Part shown: positions 22,595-34,667 of the stretch, piece after piece | How the letters are laid out: the number at the start of each line of letters is the position of its first letter | Position numbering within the stretch: position 1 is the stretch's first letter | Origin: Owenia fusiformis | Lineage: Eukaryota > Annelida > Polychaeta > Sabellida > Oweniidae | DNA: 64,000 nucleotides | Assembly: GCA_903813345.2 (NCBI GenBank) | Contig: CAIIXF020000012.1 | Location: 3,389,318 to 3,453,317 of the forward strand | Direction: 5' to 3' | Program-made: the position numbers and the translations under genes | Notes under the pieces: model-generated | Databases searched by the model: none | What the model saw: only the letters and a program-made list of their open reading frames with translations | Told to the model about the DNA's origin: nothing

Positions 22595-23815
22595 ACAAAA
22601 CAAGGCATTAACATGACAAAATGGCACCACCTTGTTGCTCACAATAGTATCAATTTTAGTCAGATTTGAATTTCTTAGAACTTTTAGATGATTTTGAAAA
22701 AATTGAAGCAAGTTTTGAAATGACCCTTTTTGACCTTGAGAAGGTCATTGAAGGTGGAATCTCAAATCTAAAGTCAGATTTGAACTTCTGAGAACTTGAA
22801 GATGACTTTGGAAAAAATTGGTCAATTTGAAGCAAGATGAAAAAAGACTTTTTTGACCTTCTTAACCTTGAGAATGTCATTGAAGTTCAAATCTCAAATC
22901 TAAAGTCAAATTCAAACTTCTGATAACTTGTAGATGGTTTTAGAAAAAGAATTGGTCAATTTGAAGCAAGTTGAGAAATAACCTTTTTGACCTTTTTTGG
23001 CCTTGAGAAGGTCATTGAAGGTCAGATCTCAAATCTAAAGTCAGATTTGAACTTCTTATAACTTGTAGATGGTTTTTCAAAAGTAAGGTCAATTTGAAGC
23101 AAGTTGAAAAAATACCTTTTTGACTTTTTTGACCTTGAGAAGGTCATTAAAGGTCAAATCTCAAATCTAAAGTCAGATTTGAACTTCTGATAACTTGTAG
23201 ATGAGTTTTTCAAAAAAGGGTCAATTTGAAACAATTTGAAAAATACCTTTTTGATCATTGTTGACCTTGAGAAGGTCATTGAAGGTCAAATCTCAAATCT
23301 TAAGTCAGATTTGAACTTCTGATAACTTTTACATGATTTTGAAAGTCATATTTGAACTTCTGATAACTTGTAGATGATTTGAAAAAAATGGTCAATTTGA
23401 AGCAAGTTGAAAAAATACCCTTTTGACCTTTTTTAACCTTAAAACAGTCTTTAAAAGTCAAATCTCAAATCTAAAGTCATATTTGAACTTCTGATAACTT
23501 GTAGATGATTTGAAAAAAAGGTCAATTTGAAGCAAGTTGAAAAAAATATCCTTTTGACCTTTGACCTTTTTCGACCCATTAAAGGTCAAAACTTAAATAT
23601 AAAGTCAGATTTGAACTTCTGGGAACATGTAGATTTTGAAAAAATTGAAGTCAGTCTAAACAGTATTTGTTAAGTTATTTGAAGTTGTAAAAATTTGTTA
23701 CAGAAAGTTACAGAATTTGTTATAGCCGATCACCAACCGCCGATCGCCGATCGCCAACCGCCGTCAAAAAAGGGAGACTATAACAATATGTCACCACTTT
23801 TTTGTGGTGGCATAA
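22595..23815. repeat. Minisatellite-bearing dispersed element
   Basis: A unique head (caaggcattaacatgac, then caccaccttgttgctc) is followed by about eight diverged tandem units of roughly 100-130 bp. Each unit has gaccttgagaaggtcatt, caaatctcaaatcta, agtcagatttgaacttct and gataacttgtagatg. A unique tail then holds gccgatcgccgatcgcc and a hairpin, caccac-tttttt-gtggtg. The head recurs at 3133 and, loosely, 33905. Head, tandem core and hairpin tail resemble pearl-type or non-autonomous Helitron elements of bivalves, but the class is inference. Confidence 0.65.
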
Positions 23816-23911
23816 AAACAGAAAACCCTAAAGTGAAATCTTGTATCAAATATCTGTTGAATTAACTTCACTCAATTTCATTTAATAAGATACATGTCTA
23901 AACTATAATCG

Positions 23912-24787
23912 AAAAAAGTTAAGGACCAGTGGTTTTCCTAATGGGTTTCCATGTTAACCCCAATATTTGTTTGAACAACTATTTTCTAAGCGGGGAACAA
24001 AAGAAATCCAAATAAAGTAAATAAATCTGTATCTTGATTCTATTCCCTATAAAGTCTGCAACGTTTCAATTTTATATCTCCATTACATTGGGTCAAAATT
24101 TGATGTCAAAATTGATGAGTTTCATGAAAAACAAAAATGACAGATCCCATGTTAAACAAATAGGGAATTGTGGCTTAGGGGCAACTCAGATTTTGGAATA
24201 TCTATTCAGTAAAACATTTGTTAAAAATACTTTCTAAGTAGAAAATTGAATGATTTTACATGCTAAATGTCTCGCTTATGTTATTAAAATTAGCGATATG
24301 GAGCGTTAGAGTAATTTCGACCACCTCACTGAACCACCTGTGTTATTTCAATAAGAGGATCATGAAAAAAATATTTAATTTGAAACCATTAACTTTTGTA
24401 AAGCCTGGACAATTAAATCATATGTTTGTCGAGTGGACAATTTAGCAAATTTAATTATATCTTACAATTTCAATTTTGAGAGCAATCGGATGGATCGTTC
24501 CTCATATGACTTATGGTAACCCAACCATTCCCCATTTGTTTAACATGGGATCTGCCATTTTTGTTAAATCTCATGAAATTCATCAATTTTGTCATCAGAT
24601 TTTGAACCAATGTAATGGAGATATAACATTGAAATGTTGCTGATTTTATAGGGAATAGAAGTAAGATACAGATTTATTTTCTTTATTTGGATTTATTTTG
24701 TTCCACGCTTAGAAAATAGTCATTCAAACAAATATGGGGGTTAACATGTAAACCTATGAGGAAAACCACTGGTCCTTAACTTCTTTT
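23912..24787. mobile_element. Fold-back element with about 260-bp inverted arms
   Basis: The left arm (about 23912-24168) begins agttaaggaccagtggtt and is repeated inverted at about 24530-24787. Shared internal stretches include atctccattacattgg and cagatcccatgttaaac. The central 360 bp is not inverted. No transposase is present. It lies just downstream of the stop codon of protease gene 2. Confidence 0.75.
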
Positions 24788-24836
24788 GAGGAGTATATTA
24801 TAAAAATTATGAAAGTGCAGCTCCAAAATGAAAAAG

Positions 24837-25007
24837 TCAACCTAGCATGTTGCTGAAGATCCATCGCAGGTAATCTGGTACTGGTGTATGGACTGTTTCA
24901 CTCGTTGATCCTCTAGAACAGTGTCTATCGTTTACATAACTCATTATTCCAAGAATAATACGCTTTTCGTTTTTACTATCGCAAACTAAAGGTCCTCCAC
25001 TGTCACC
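24837..25007 (-). CDS. Protease gene 2, terminal exon with catalytic Ser
   Basis: After the acceptor attag the exon reads GDSGGPLVCDSKNEKR, IILGIMSYVNDRHCSRG, VHTPVPDYLRWIFSN, then ends MLG and TGA. This is the C-terminal part of an S1 peptidase: catalytic Ser, the Cys of the 220 loop and the final helix ending in W-I/F. Unlike gene 1, the protein stops right after the domain. The exon starts in phase 0, whereas the preceding catalytic exon (33406-33755) ends in phase 1, so at least one exon lies between. Confidence 0.82.
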   Translation of the reverse strand, partial: GDSGGPLVCDSKNEKRIILGIMSYVNDRHCSRGSTSETVHTPVPDYLRWIFSNMLG

Positions 25008-25537
25008 CTAATACAAATCAATAATGCACCATTCAAAAGTTTGCGAGAGACCCCCATATTTTTGACTGGATTTGTTTCGTCCGCTACACTTGAAGAACTC
25101 ATGATTTGCAAATGATCTGTAAATTCAGTGACTTAAAAATCTCTCAAGTCGAGAACGGTACAATACACCCACCTACATGTCGGACACAGTTTCAGGAGGT
25201 GATATTGCTGAGTAAAACCCCATGGAGAGAGGAATTTAAGAATGATACTGAGCGGTGTTTGCTTGTCGAGATTGTTTTCACCCTCCCTCCGAAAAAAGTC
25301 GCACCCCCGCGCTGTACTTGTATTCATAGCCTTGTCATAATTTAAAGTAGTTGGTAGACTATGAATAAAAGTGAACGATGTAACGAATTAAAGTTAAAAG
25401 CAAATATGGTCTGCCTTATATAGGGGCGTAAAATACGTCATTGCATAAATTATAATACAGAGCACTTTCGACGCTTACTATGTGATTTGTTTCCGTCAAA
25501 CTCAACAATTTATAAGCGCGCTCATTCCGTTAAAGAT

Positions 25538-27083
25538 GGTCGTACATACAGCTTTATTCCATGATGGAGAAATTCCATGCAACCTGATTGGTCCATGTGA
25601 CTTAAATATGTATTGTATTTAATCGCACATTCCACTTAGCGTGGGATACAGAGTGAAAATGACGTCACCGTTGGGATACGGTTCAATATCCCAACGCCCC
25701 GGATTTCCATCCAGGATATGACTGTTACTGAAAAAATCAATGGCGATTACTTTACACCAACGCATGCTTATCTTTGAATTTTGCTATAAATATCTGATTC
25801 AAACATCAGAAACTTACACTGTGATCACCACAATCAATAATTTTAGGATAAAAACGCAATTTTGTAAATATAAGAAATCAATTTAAAACATACACATTGT
25901 TTTCATGAACTAATTAAAATCCAATATGGCAGACGAAAGTCGAAAAAAACGTTTCGCTTCACTGCACTTCCAGCTGATGAAATTGAAGAAAAAAGAAAGA
26001 AATTCAAACGCCTCGTATAATACAATTAAAAGCAAACAACAAGGCCATAAAGATTTTGAAGGAATATGGATGTAAAATATCTCTGAGGTGAGAAGGTTGA
26101 TCTGTTTCTCCGGCCCCAAGCCAAGAGACTTGATTTGGGCGAGTTTTGTATGATTTCTCGTGAAATACAGAAAATATTCTTCCCTTGAACGTCTGTATTT
26201 CACTCTGCTAGCACATCGTGAAATACAACCTTCTCGGGAAGAATATTTTCTGTATTTCACTCGAATCATTGAATAACTTATATAATATTCCAACTTTTAT
26301 TGCACAGATACAAGGTCGTACATACAGCTTTATTCCATGATGGAGAAATTCCCTGCAACATAATTGGTCCATGTGACTTAAATATGTATTGTATTTAATC
26401 GCACTTTCCACTTAGCGTGCGATACAGAGTGAAAATGACGTCACCGTTGGGATACGGTTCAATATCCCAACGCCCCAGATTTCCATCCAGGATATGACTG
26501 TTACTGAAAAAATCAATGGCGATTACTTTACACCAACGCATGCTTATCTTTGAATTTTGCTATAAATATCTGATTCAAACATCAGAAACTTACACTGTGA
26601 TCACCACAATCAATAATTTTAGGATAAAAACGCAATTTTGTAAATATAAGAAATCAATTTAAAAGATACACATTGTTTTCATGAACTAATTACATCCAAT
26701 ATGGCAGACGAAAGTCGAAAAAACGTTTCACTTCACTGCACTTCCAGCTGATGAAATTGAAGAAAAAAGAAAGAAATTCAAACGTCTCGTATAATACAAT
26801 TAAAAGCAAACAACAAGGCCATAAAGATTTGGAGGAATATCGATGTGAAATATCTCTGAGGTGAGAAGGTAGATCTGTTTCTCCGGCCCCAAGCCAAGGG
26901 ACTTGATTTGGGCGAGTTTTGTATGATTTCCCGTGAAATACAGAAAATATTCTTCCCTTGAGCGTCTGTATTTCACTCTGCTAGCGCATCGTGAAATACA
27001 ACCTTCTCGGGAAGAATATTTTCTGTATTTCACTCGAATCATTGAATAACTTATATAATATTCCAACTTTTATTGCACAGATA
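25538..27083. repeat. 776-bp tandem duplication with internal palindrome
   Basis: Copy 1 (about 25538-26313) and copy 2 (about 26314-27083) are direct tandem copies differing at scattered bases only. Each holds a palindrome near its right end (gtgaaatacagaaaatattc and its complement around 26160-26265 and 26933-27034). Each also has a tgacgtca site in non-coding context. It lies in an intron of protease gene 2. Confidence 0.8.
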
Positions 27084-28639
27084 CGAACCAATAGTACAAC
27101 CGTGCCCCTTCACGGCTCATTTTTGTCAAAACTATCAGGGAATTGATACTTTGCCAAGCGGCCCTTGCAAAAAGTTTCCTTGAAAATATATGTTGTGATT
27201 TTGTATATTTTAACTCACATGGTAGAAATATTTTGCAATGTGTGAAAGGAATTTAAGCCCAAGACTCAGTGCATTTTGACTGCTTCATTCAGCTCAATAA
27301 ATAAGCGGTAATGCAAAGATTTGGAAACAATATCTTCATGATGGTTCAGCACACAGTGCACTGGGTCCAAGGCTAAAATCCTCAATTCTACTAGATCACA
27401 TCTTATGACCATATATGGCATCCCTAATTAAAAAAGATATTGACAAACAAATTACGGCATGTGTATCACTCAACATTCATGAGCATTAGCCTGCCTGGTA
27501 ACAAGGAATGGATACGGGGGGAGGGCCCAGGAGTCGGGAATATCTGACCAGATTTATTGCCCCTGGGGTGGGGAAATTGACACGTTCATTTGGCCTCAGT
27601 GTAAGGAATTTTACAGGCCCAACATTTTTTCGCAAATTCCCTATCCATGCCCGCGTGGGGGCATCTCACACAAACGTTTTAATGGTGCATAACAAATATT
27701 ATAACATACCTATGATGATGTTTGGCATAAAGTGTTCACAAGGGCAAAATATAAGTTTGGAAAAGCCCGCGCCCGCTAACTTTCTGATTGGTCAAGGCGC
27801 TGGTGCTATTACACGTGTACATACCGATCAACTGAAGATAAAACTACGCGAGCAATTTTTCTAAACTCATTTCAGTAACCATCTCCAATTACTTTATATA
27901 AGTTTATTTATTAATCGTGTTTATTGATAAGTTCGTTTCCTTAAAGTTGTTTAGAAAATTGCTCGCGTAGTTTTATCTTCAGTTGATCGGGCGTAGCAAT
28001 GCATGTTAAACGCAGAGACGGGAACAGACCATCAATTTTAGTTTTTTAAACCCTTTGTTGGTCAATTAGATAAAAAAAAACGATTCTCTCAATAAATCGT
28101 TTATATCACTATCGTGGCACATATTTCCTCGGTTCTCGGAGATCGATTTCCCTCCCAAGGTCGGACAATATATCACTGAAAACCTCGGCCATATATGCTT
28201 AAATAGTGACATAACATCTAAATACTGATTAATCGTTAATGGTTCTGTTGGACGTTTTAACTGACTAACAGCAACGCCAAAGCGTAGGAAATCCCAAACA
28301 AAAATGGCGGCCATTCTGTAGTCTAAGTGCAAAAATCGTAAAATAACATGCAGAGGCCGCCATTTTTCAAGATAGCTGCCATGTGTATCTTAAATATCTA
28401 CATTTTTAACTTTATTGACGTGCTATATAACTTTTTACAAATAAAACATATTGCTATGGAAGTTGAATGATGGTGGAGGAAGGTGTAAAGCTAGCCGCAC
28501 ACCAGTGGGATATTGTCTGACTTTGTCCCTTTGTCCGTTTTGTCTCAGCAGACTTCAGAAGAGTTTCCCATAGGCGACCATTAAAGCGTTTTACCCTGTA
28601 TCTTAGTAACGGACAATATTTACGCTTAGTACAACATAC
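27084..28639. other. Intronic stretch without a gene
   Basis: I see no supportable exon. A 118-codon open frame at 27508-27864 has no recognisable motif. The only structure is the inverted repeat listed at 27824-27990. Confidence 0.5.
27824..27990. repeat. Inverted repeat with 42-bp arms
   Basis: Arms 27824-27865 (ccgatcaactgaagataaa, then cgcgagcaatttt) and 27948-27990 are near-perfect complements around an 82-bp centre. This is probably a miniature inverted-repeat element. Confidence 0.7.
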
Positions 28640-28732
28640 CACTTTGATCGGGAGAGACTTGTCTAGCTTGCTGTTGCAATATTACAATGTGTTGTCCACC
28701 GAAATTTTGAAGACAATCACCCCTTGAATCTG
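28640..28732 (-). CDS. Candidate exon of protease gene 2 (loop after GWG)
   Basis: A 93-bp open segment, phase 1-1, is bounded by tttgttttcaatatcaag and GTATGT. It joins in frame to the preceding exon as GWGVTPG-ADSRGDCLQNF, followed by GGQHIVILQQQARQV. The Leu-Gln plus hydrophobic strand is what S1 domains have after the GWG loop. It cannot join the terminal exon in frame (phase 1 to phase 0), so another exon with the Met-x-Cys-Ala segment is still missing, or this is a chance open segment. Confidence 0.4.
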
Positions 28733-31700
28733 CTTGATATTGAAAACAAATGAAAATTAGCCTGCTATAAGTAGTCTCCTTAAAGATTCTCGCAATCTTT
28801 ATCCAATCAGCGTTTGCGAGTGTGTCGGCTCACGTATAAAAGGCGAATCCAACTCAAATCCATGCAGGGGTGTATGAGGTACTCGAATAGGAAAGAGCTC
28901 GTGAAATCTGATTTTATATGCACATGCTCAATGTTTACACATGTTTGGAGTTATTGAAGAAAATGTGATATGGGTGTGGTTCCGAATTTGAAGTCATTGC
29001 TGGAAAATATGATTTTAATACGTGAAATTATATCTATAAATACAGCACTAAAAATAACAGTACACATGAAGTACATGTATGATTGTGTTCAGAAATGTTT
29101 GAAACCCTTACGGAAAATTCTGTCCGCATTTTGTCACCATTGCTCTTTCTTCCCGCATTCTAGTGCTGTTTGAATGAATATATTAATTAATGTATTTCTA
29201 ACTAAAATATATCACTTTTTTTATAAACCACAAACATTTAGATCATAAAAAATTATTCAATACTTGAGTGAGCACGATATGCAAGGGTTACTAAGTTGAC
29301 ACAGTAAATGACCACTGATATTGTGTTAGTCCATGCACACAGCGTATTCTGCTAATACACATTCGCTAACACCCCCACTTTCATAGTGAAGTGACTAATT
29401 GGTTTATGTTTACGTTTTAATGTGTTTTGGGTTCCTTGTTACAGCAAGGGGGGCCAGTAAAGTAGACCAACATGTTTGCATGGCAAATTTTGATCGAATA
29501 TGTGAGACACTTTAAATCACTCTGCTGTCATTAGAAAATATATCATTTATTCATCCTGAAAATGTTTTCAGATAGACCAGTACCTCTCCTATACAACTAA
29601 TCCTAATATCATTCACTAAACGTAAAATGGCATTTTGCCCGGGGTCCGCCATTGCAGCAAACGTTGTCCCAATTTGTCCGATGATGTCTGGAGTACAGTG
29701 CCATTTTGTCGAAAAATGATCATATGATCGTCAAGTGATAATATACCTTGAAAAGAATTAACATATTTCATTCTTTCACGGGACATAAAGGGACACAAGG
29801 AGACCGGACAAAGTCGGACAACATGAGACAAACGGACAACGACGGACAATGTCCCTTATTACCCGATGGAAATGCCCGAGCTTGTCCACTCTATAGCTCC
29901 CTTGATGTTCGATCACGCCCCTTTGGTATATGGCTAGCTTAAGACATTGCTGATTTTCACGTTCGATTATGGTTTGGGATAGTTGGAGTTTGTACAAATA
30001 GATATCTTATCTTTCTTCCTGTGTTCTGTTTTGAGACATACCGTTACACTTTTGAAAAAGCTGGGGTCAGTTAAGCAGTATGTCATCCAAGGAGATATAT
30101 CTTGCTTATCCAGGAGATGACTACATTATGTTTTGATTGATGAAAATTGTGTTCAGACCATTTGAAGGGTTTATATAAAGAAGTTATTCACTAGGAGGGA
30201 TTTGATATGTAAAATATAATCATCCAACAGGTGAATAACGACCTTATATCATGATCGAAAGTAATATGTAGCTTTTAAAGTCCTCTGTTGAATGAGATAA
30301 ACAATTGGTTGACTCTTAGGAATATAAGGGCCTATCATCCCATCCTGATGTACATGAGAATTTAAGGAAAAGGAAAAACATAATGCTCATAAAAATAATA
30401 CTAATTTAGATTATTTTAAATCAAAAAATTGAAAGTATGAAATCTTCGGGAAAAAATGAAAAAAATTTAAAAGAATTAATTCTAAAAATGAAAAGATTTT
30501 GAAAAATGAAAATGCTTTGAAAAAATGTAAAATTTATGAATTTACCCGGATAATATCAATATCATCCCTGATATCATCCCTCTAATCATGATATCATCCC
30601 TGATATCGCCACTGTCTCGAATATGTGATTTATCACTTGCTATTATATACCTGATATTGCTCTGACCATTGTTTAATGTATGGTATGAAAGAAATTGTAT
30701 TTTCAGCAGTGATGTACCAACTACCAAGCAAAGAAAATTTGGACATTTTTCATGACACACGTGGTAAAACAGAGCCTGACCATGACATGCCAAAAATAGT
30801 ATCCATACATTTTTATCTTTCACATTTTTACAAATAACTATTTTACCATTATCTGACTTTTTGTGGATATGTAACTTAAGTAATAAAATTCCAAACCGAA
30901 CATGCGATTCCTCCGCCCTCGCCAGTAGTTTCAAGCTTGTCGCTTTTAATTTCGACTAGAACGTTAAGTGCTCGTAGCTTTGATGAGGCTTCCCCATTAG
31001 AACCTAAAATCAGCCAATCACTAGCAATTAGCGTTTCTCTCTAACTATTTCTATTATTTCGCTCTAAGGGGATCTTGAAGCTCATCAGAGTCTGAAAATG
31101 AGCTTTACAGGGAGAGTGAAAGTCAGATTTCAGGGGTTATATATCATTAGTTCAGTAGCACTAAAACTTTATTATACGTATAATTGATAAATCAATAGTT
31201 TCAAATTTAAAAAACACAAATGTGAACTCTTTAGAGAATAGCAACATTAAAACATATTATCTAAACACAATTTTACCAAAATAATTTCAAGATACTTTTA
31301 TTTGTGTGGATCACATTTAACAAGAACTATGACACAAAGTCTTGAAATGTATATCATTAATACAACAGTTGATTGACCAGATTAAATAGTCCCGAAGAGA
31401 TTAATCCTAAGACAGGTGTAAAAGGGTAGGTGGTCCTATCGAACTTTGGTCCTACTCTCTTTTGATTCATATGGTGACCCAATAACAATTATTTTCCTTA
31501 TTATGTATACACAGTCAGGGGCAGTAAGGTCCACAAGGAAAGGGGACCTTAATCCCCAGGGGACCATAATTTCTTTTACACCGGCATACACTTTTGTTGA
31601 CTTTGCCAGATATTGTAGTGGGTGGTGAAATAGTGTACCTATAGCCTTTAAAACATTGATGTAACCGACCAGATGCTCTACATAACTCGACCAAGAGTAA

Positions 31701-33034
31701 CATTTTAAATGTTTGGAAGTACTTTGAATTGAAAAATAAACAAACAAATTACTATATTGCAACAGTATATAAAAATAGAAACATATATAATAGTCCTAAC
31801 TTTTGTTTATTTCAGACAGTTATGTATAATGTGCAGCAAAGCTGTGGCCTTTTGGGCTCTTATATAATTTAGGGAGTTTAAGCCATGTTAACTTTTTCAA
31901 AGATAACATGGCAGGGAAGCATCAAAATATAAGAAGCCACAGATATGATAACTTAACTACAAAACAAACTAAAATTATACAAAATCTGGGATATGTATAA
32001 GTGTTTCTATTTTTACATATACTATTTCAATATGGTCCTTTGATTGCTTATTTTTTAAATTCAAAGTACTCATTAACATTTAAAATTTTACTGTATTCCA
32101 AGTTTTTCTGTTTAGCCGCTTACATTTGTTACATAATAGACTAGATGCGAGTAGAAATGATCTTGATTTACGTCATTTAATATTCAAAATTCAGTCAAAG
32201 GGATGTCATATTTGAAATCTACATGTAAATACATCAAAAAATATGGTTTCGAAAATTGTTTATCAATTTTGAAAATTTAATATTTTTTGAAAATGTTACT
32301 TCTAGTTCGGGTTGATTCCCCATAGACCCCATATTACAAAATAACAAAAAGTGAATTATCTTTTCTTGTATTGGACATAACTTTTTTTACTGGACATACT
32401 TTCATTTGCAAGACTATTCGATATATTATGGCTATATGAAAATTGAACCACTAAAACAGATGTAAATTCAGTTAAAGGGAACTTTCTACTGTACCCAACA
32501 TGCTACATCATCTAACCCGAGCGAGCCACCTGGTGGTCAAACAGGTAACTACATACTCGCATTTGCATTATTAATTTGTGGGTTTTCTCCCTATTTCAGA
32601 AGTTTTACACTTCCTCCTGGAGTGGGTATGACATGGCTATACTTTATCTAATAAAACAATTTGGCTTTTGTTGTATAAAAAAGTCAGAAAGAAAATTTAA
32701 ACAATTTTAGTATTATTTTGTGGAATCAGCCAGAAAGTTTAATCATGAAAATATAAATACAACGCACGCAAATGTTAAAAAATATAGCCTCTTAGTGAAC
32801 GTGAACCACGCCTAAAAATAAAGCATAGTACCATAGTCCCACCTTACTTTTCGCCTAAAAATTGTAAAATTTGGATTAAGTAGAAGGGATAAAAAACATA
32901 TTTTCATCAATGGACTGATTGAAGTTTTGCTTATAATGGCACATAGAATTGGACTGGTCCTTTATGTTTTTATTTACCTCTCATATAGTACAGTAAAGTA
33001 CTGAGTATATTGACCTTGAATTAATTAAGCTTAA
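28733..33034. other. Intronic stretch, low-complexity and repeat fragments
   Basis: No exon is supportable. Short repeats of tgatatcatccc lie at 30546-30605. A 231-bp dispersed repeat lies at 32338-32573. Several open frames of 60-130 codons lack motifs. Confidence 0.45.
32338..32573. repeat. Dispersed repeat, SINE-size, copy 2
   Basis: Second copy of the repeat at 11326-11556, in the same orientation, with shared blocks tatgaaaattgaaccac, gttaaagggaactttcta and gagcgagccacct-like sequence. It has small insertions relative to copy 1. Confidence 0.65.
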
Positions 33035-33165
33035 CTGTTCCACAACTAGTTACTTTGATGGGACGTCAATGTAACAAAATGGATGAACTTCTTTGATACG
33101 AGTTTTTTGTTTTCTCGATTTAAACCTACTTGTATGTCAAATTGCGGATTATCATTTGGCATAAA
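33035..33165. repeat. Dispersed repeat, copy 2
   Basis: Same orientation as 1648-1772, with ctgttccacaac, atggatgaacttc, ttttttgttttctcga and ttgcggattatcattt in common. This copy continues where copy 1 is cut by the CACGGTG-ended element. Confidence 0.7.
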
Positions 33166-33405
33166 GTTAGACAATGAGAAATGCTCTCGGTTTGGAATCT
33201 GATTTTTAGATAAAGCTGCAATGCATGTATTTAGACCATCGCTTTTGTTACATTGACTTGAGTCGTTATTTTCGTTATTTTCGTTTAAGTTATTTTCGTT
33301 ATTAAACAGATTCTTGGAGTTAATCCTTTAAATCCCACGGATAACGGAACTATGTAATAATATACCTCAGTATTGAACTTCGGTTCATTGTCAAAATAGA
33401 CTTAC

Positions 33406-33755
33406 CTGGAGTCACTCCCCAGCCAACTAACTGGCAATTTTGGTGAATAGCAATGTCTAAATGAGTGACACACTTTCGTCCATAGTCTCCAATTAAATTA
33501 AGTTCTGTTTTCGATGAATTACAAATGCTTGTTGGTAACCATGCTGGTTGAATATCAGGCGATAACGAAAAATCGATTGGCTCGTTAAGTTCAATTAATG
33601 CAATGTCATTGGCAGAATTTGTAGTACCAGGTTTATATTCTTTGTGAACCACTACTCTTTTTATTGTCATTTGTCTTTGGTGCAGTCGGATGTTGGTATT
33701 TATATTCTCCCCACCAAGTAAAACGGTCCAGTCACTCAAATTGCATCGAGAATAC
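33406..33755 (-). CDS. Protease gene 2, exon: trypsin domain with catalytic Asp
   Basis: The 350-bp exon lies between ctggaatttttag and GTAAGT; it begins in phase 2 and ends in phase 1. It reads YSRCNLSDWTVLLGGEN, then VVVHKEYKPGTT, and NSANDIALIELNEPIDF with the catalytic Asp. The segment CQLVGWGVTPG closes it. It continues the His-bearing exon as AF-R-YSRC, the Arg codon being split by the intron. Two extra cysteines (SICNSS and GRKC) suggest an additional disulfide. Confidence 0.88.
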
Positions 33756-33904
33756 CTAAAAATTCCAGAAAAAAGCAAACATCATATTAATGCCAAAGTT
33801 AGTTCTATAACCTTGCAGCAATGCTTGCTATGTGACTTTGTATTGTCACGGGGACAGTGTCTTATCGTTACTCTGAAAGTGTGTGAAGAATCTCTTTAAA
33901 TATT

Positions 33905-34500
33905 AGATTATACATTAACATAACAAAATGTCACTACCAAGTTAGTGTTTACAAATGGTTACGAAGGTGTAATAATAGTTACAGAACCAAACGCTGGGAA
34001 CCTCCAACAGTAACAAAATAGCATGTTTCCATGGTAACATATATTCATTGGCATAGTAACTGATACTGCCAAAAATATGTTTAAAGTCGTAACATGTCTA
34101 TATGTGTTGACGATAAAATTTCAGGTCCATGTCAACAATACTTCTTAAATTATTGCAAATGGTTACAAAATGTAACAAGTTCACTTTGTTGCCATGGTAA
34201 AATATACTGTATTTGCAGAAATGTCCTAGAACCCATAACATTATGTTCATAGTTAAATTTTGAAGCCAATTTGAAGAACAGTAAATGTTATGTAATTGGA
34301 AGTTGTAAAAATTTGTTACAGTCGACGAATGCCGCAAAGGATGTTAAGTTAACTTTTTTGTTGCCATGGTAACAGATAGTGGCAGAAATGTGTTTGAACT
34401 CATATTTATAGAAATGGTCTCAGTAAAATTTTGAAGTCAGTCTTAACAGTACTTGTTGTTTGCAATTGAAGTTTTAAGCCCGTCCACAAAAAAAGTTGGA
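33905..34500. repeat. Tandem repeat, about 170-bp unit
   Basis: Three diverged units centred on gccatggtaac at about 34029, 34192 and 34366 each carry an agaaatgt-like stretch and a tgttaca motif. The head (cattaacataacaaaatgtcac) loosely matches those at 3133 and 22595, and the tail resembles 23640-23700, so it belongs to the same superfamily of minisatellite-bearing elements. Confidence 0.55.
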
Positions 34501-34667
34501 GACCACGTCTAACACTAAGGCAATTGCACTTACGTGAAGCTATTGGTTTGCTTAGAAAACATTTTCCGGATAATTTTGAAAGTAACATTGCTCATGGGTA
34601 ATAGAATACTCTATCCTATTGTTTGACCATATATGTAATTCATCATTATTTCATGAAGAATAACCAC

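Noticed and set aside
25133-25327. Minus-strand frame ending LKLCPTCR before GTGGGT, considered as the missing gene 2 exon
   Set aside because: It would end in phase 2 and cannot join the phase-0 GDSGGP exon; the sequence lacks the Met-x-Cys-Ala segment.
25780-25830. IDCGDHS followed by GTAAGT as a possible exon before GDSGGP
   Set aside because: The same sequence occurs in both copies of the 776-bp tandem duplication, so it is repeat sequence rather than a unique exon.
27508-27864. 118-codon plus-strand open frame
   Set aside because: It has no motif, no splice or promoter context, and its end runs into a small inverted-repeat element. I think the length is chance.
30542-30934. 130-codon minus-strand frame with tgatatcatccc repeats
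   Set aside because: The frame is kept open partly by short tandem repeats, and the protein has no recognisable features.
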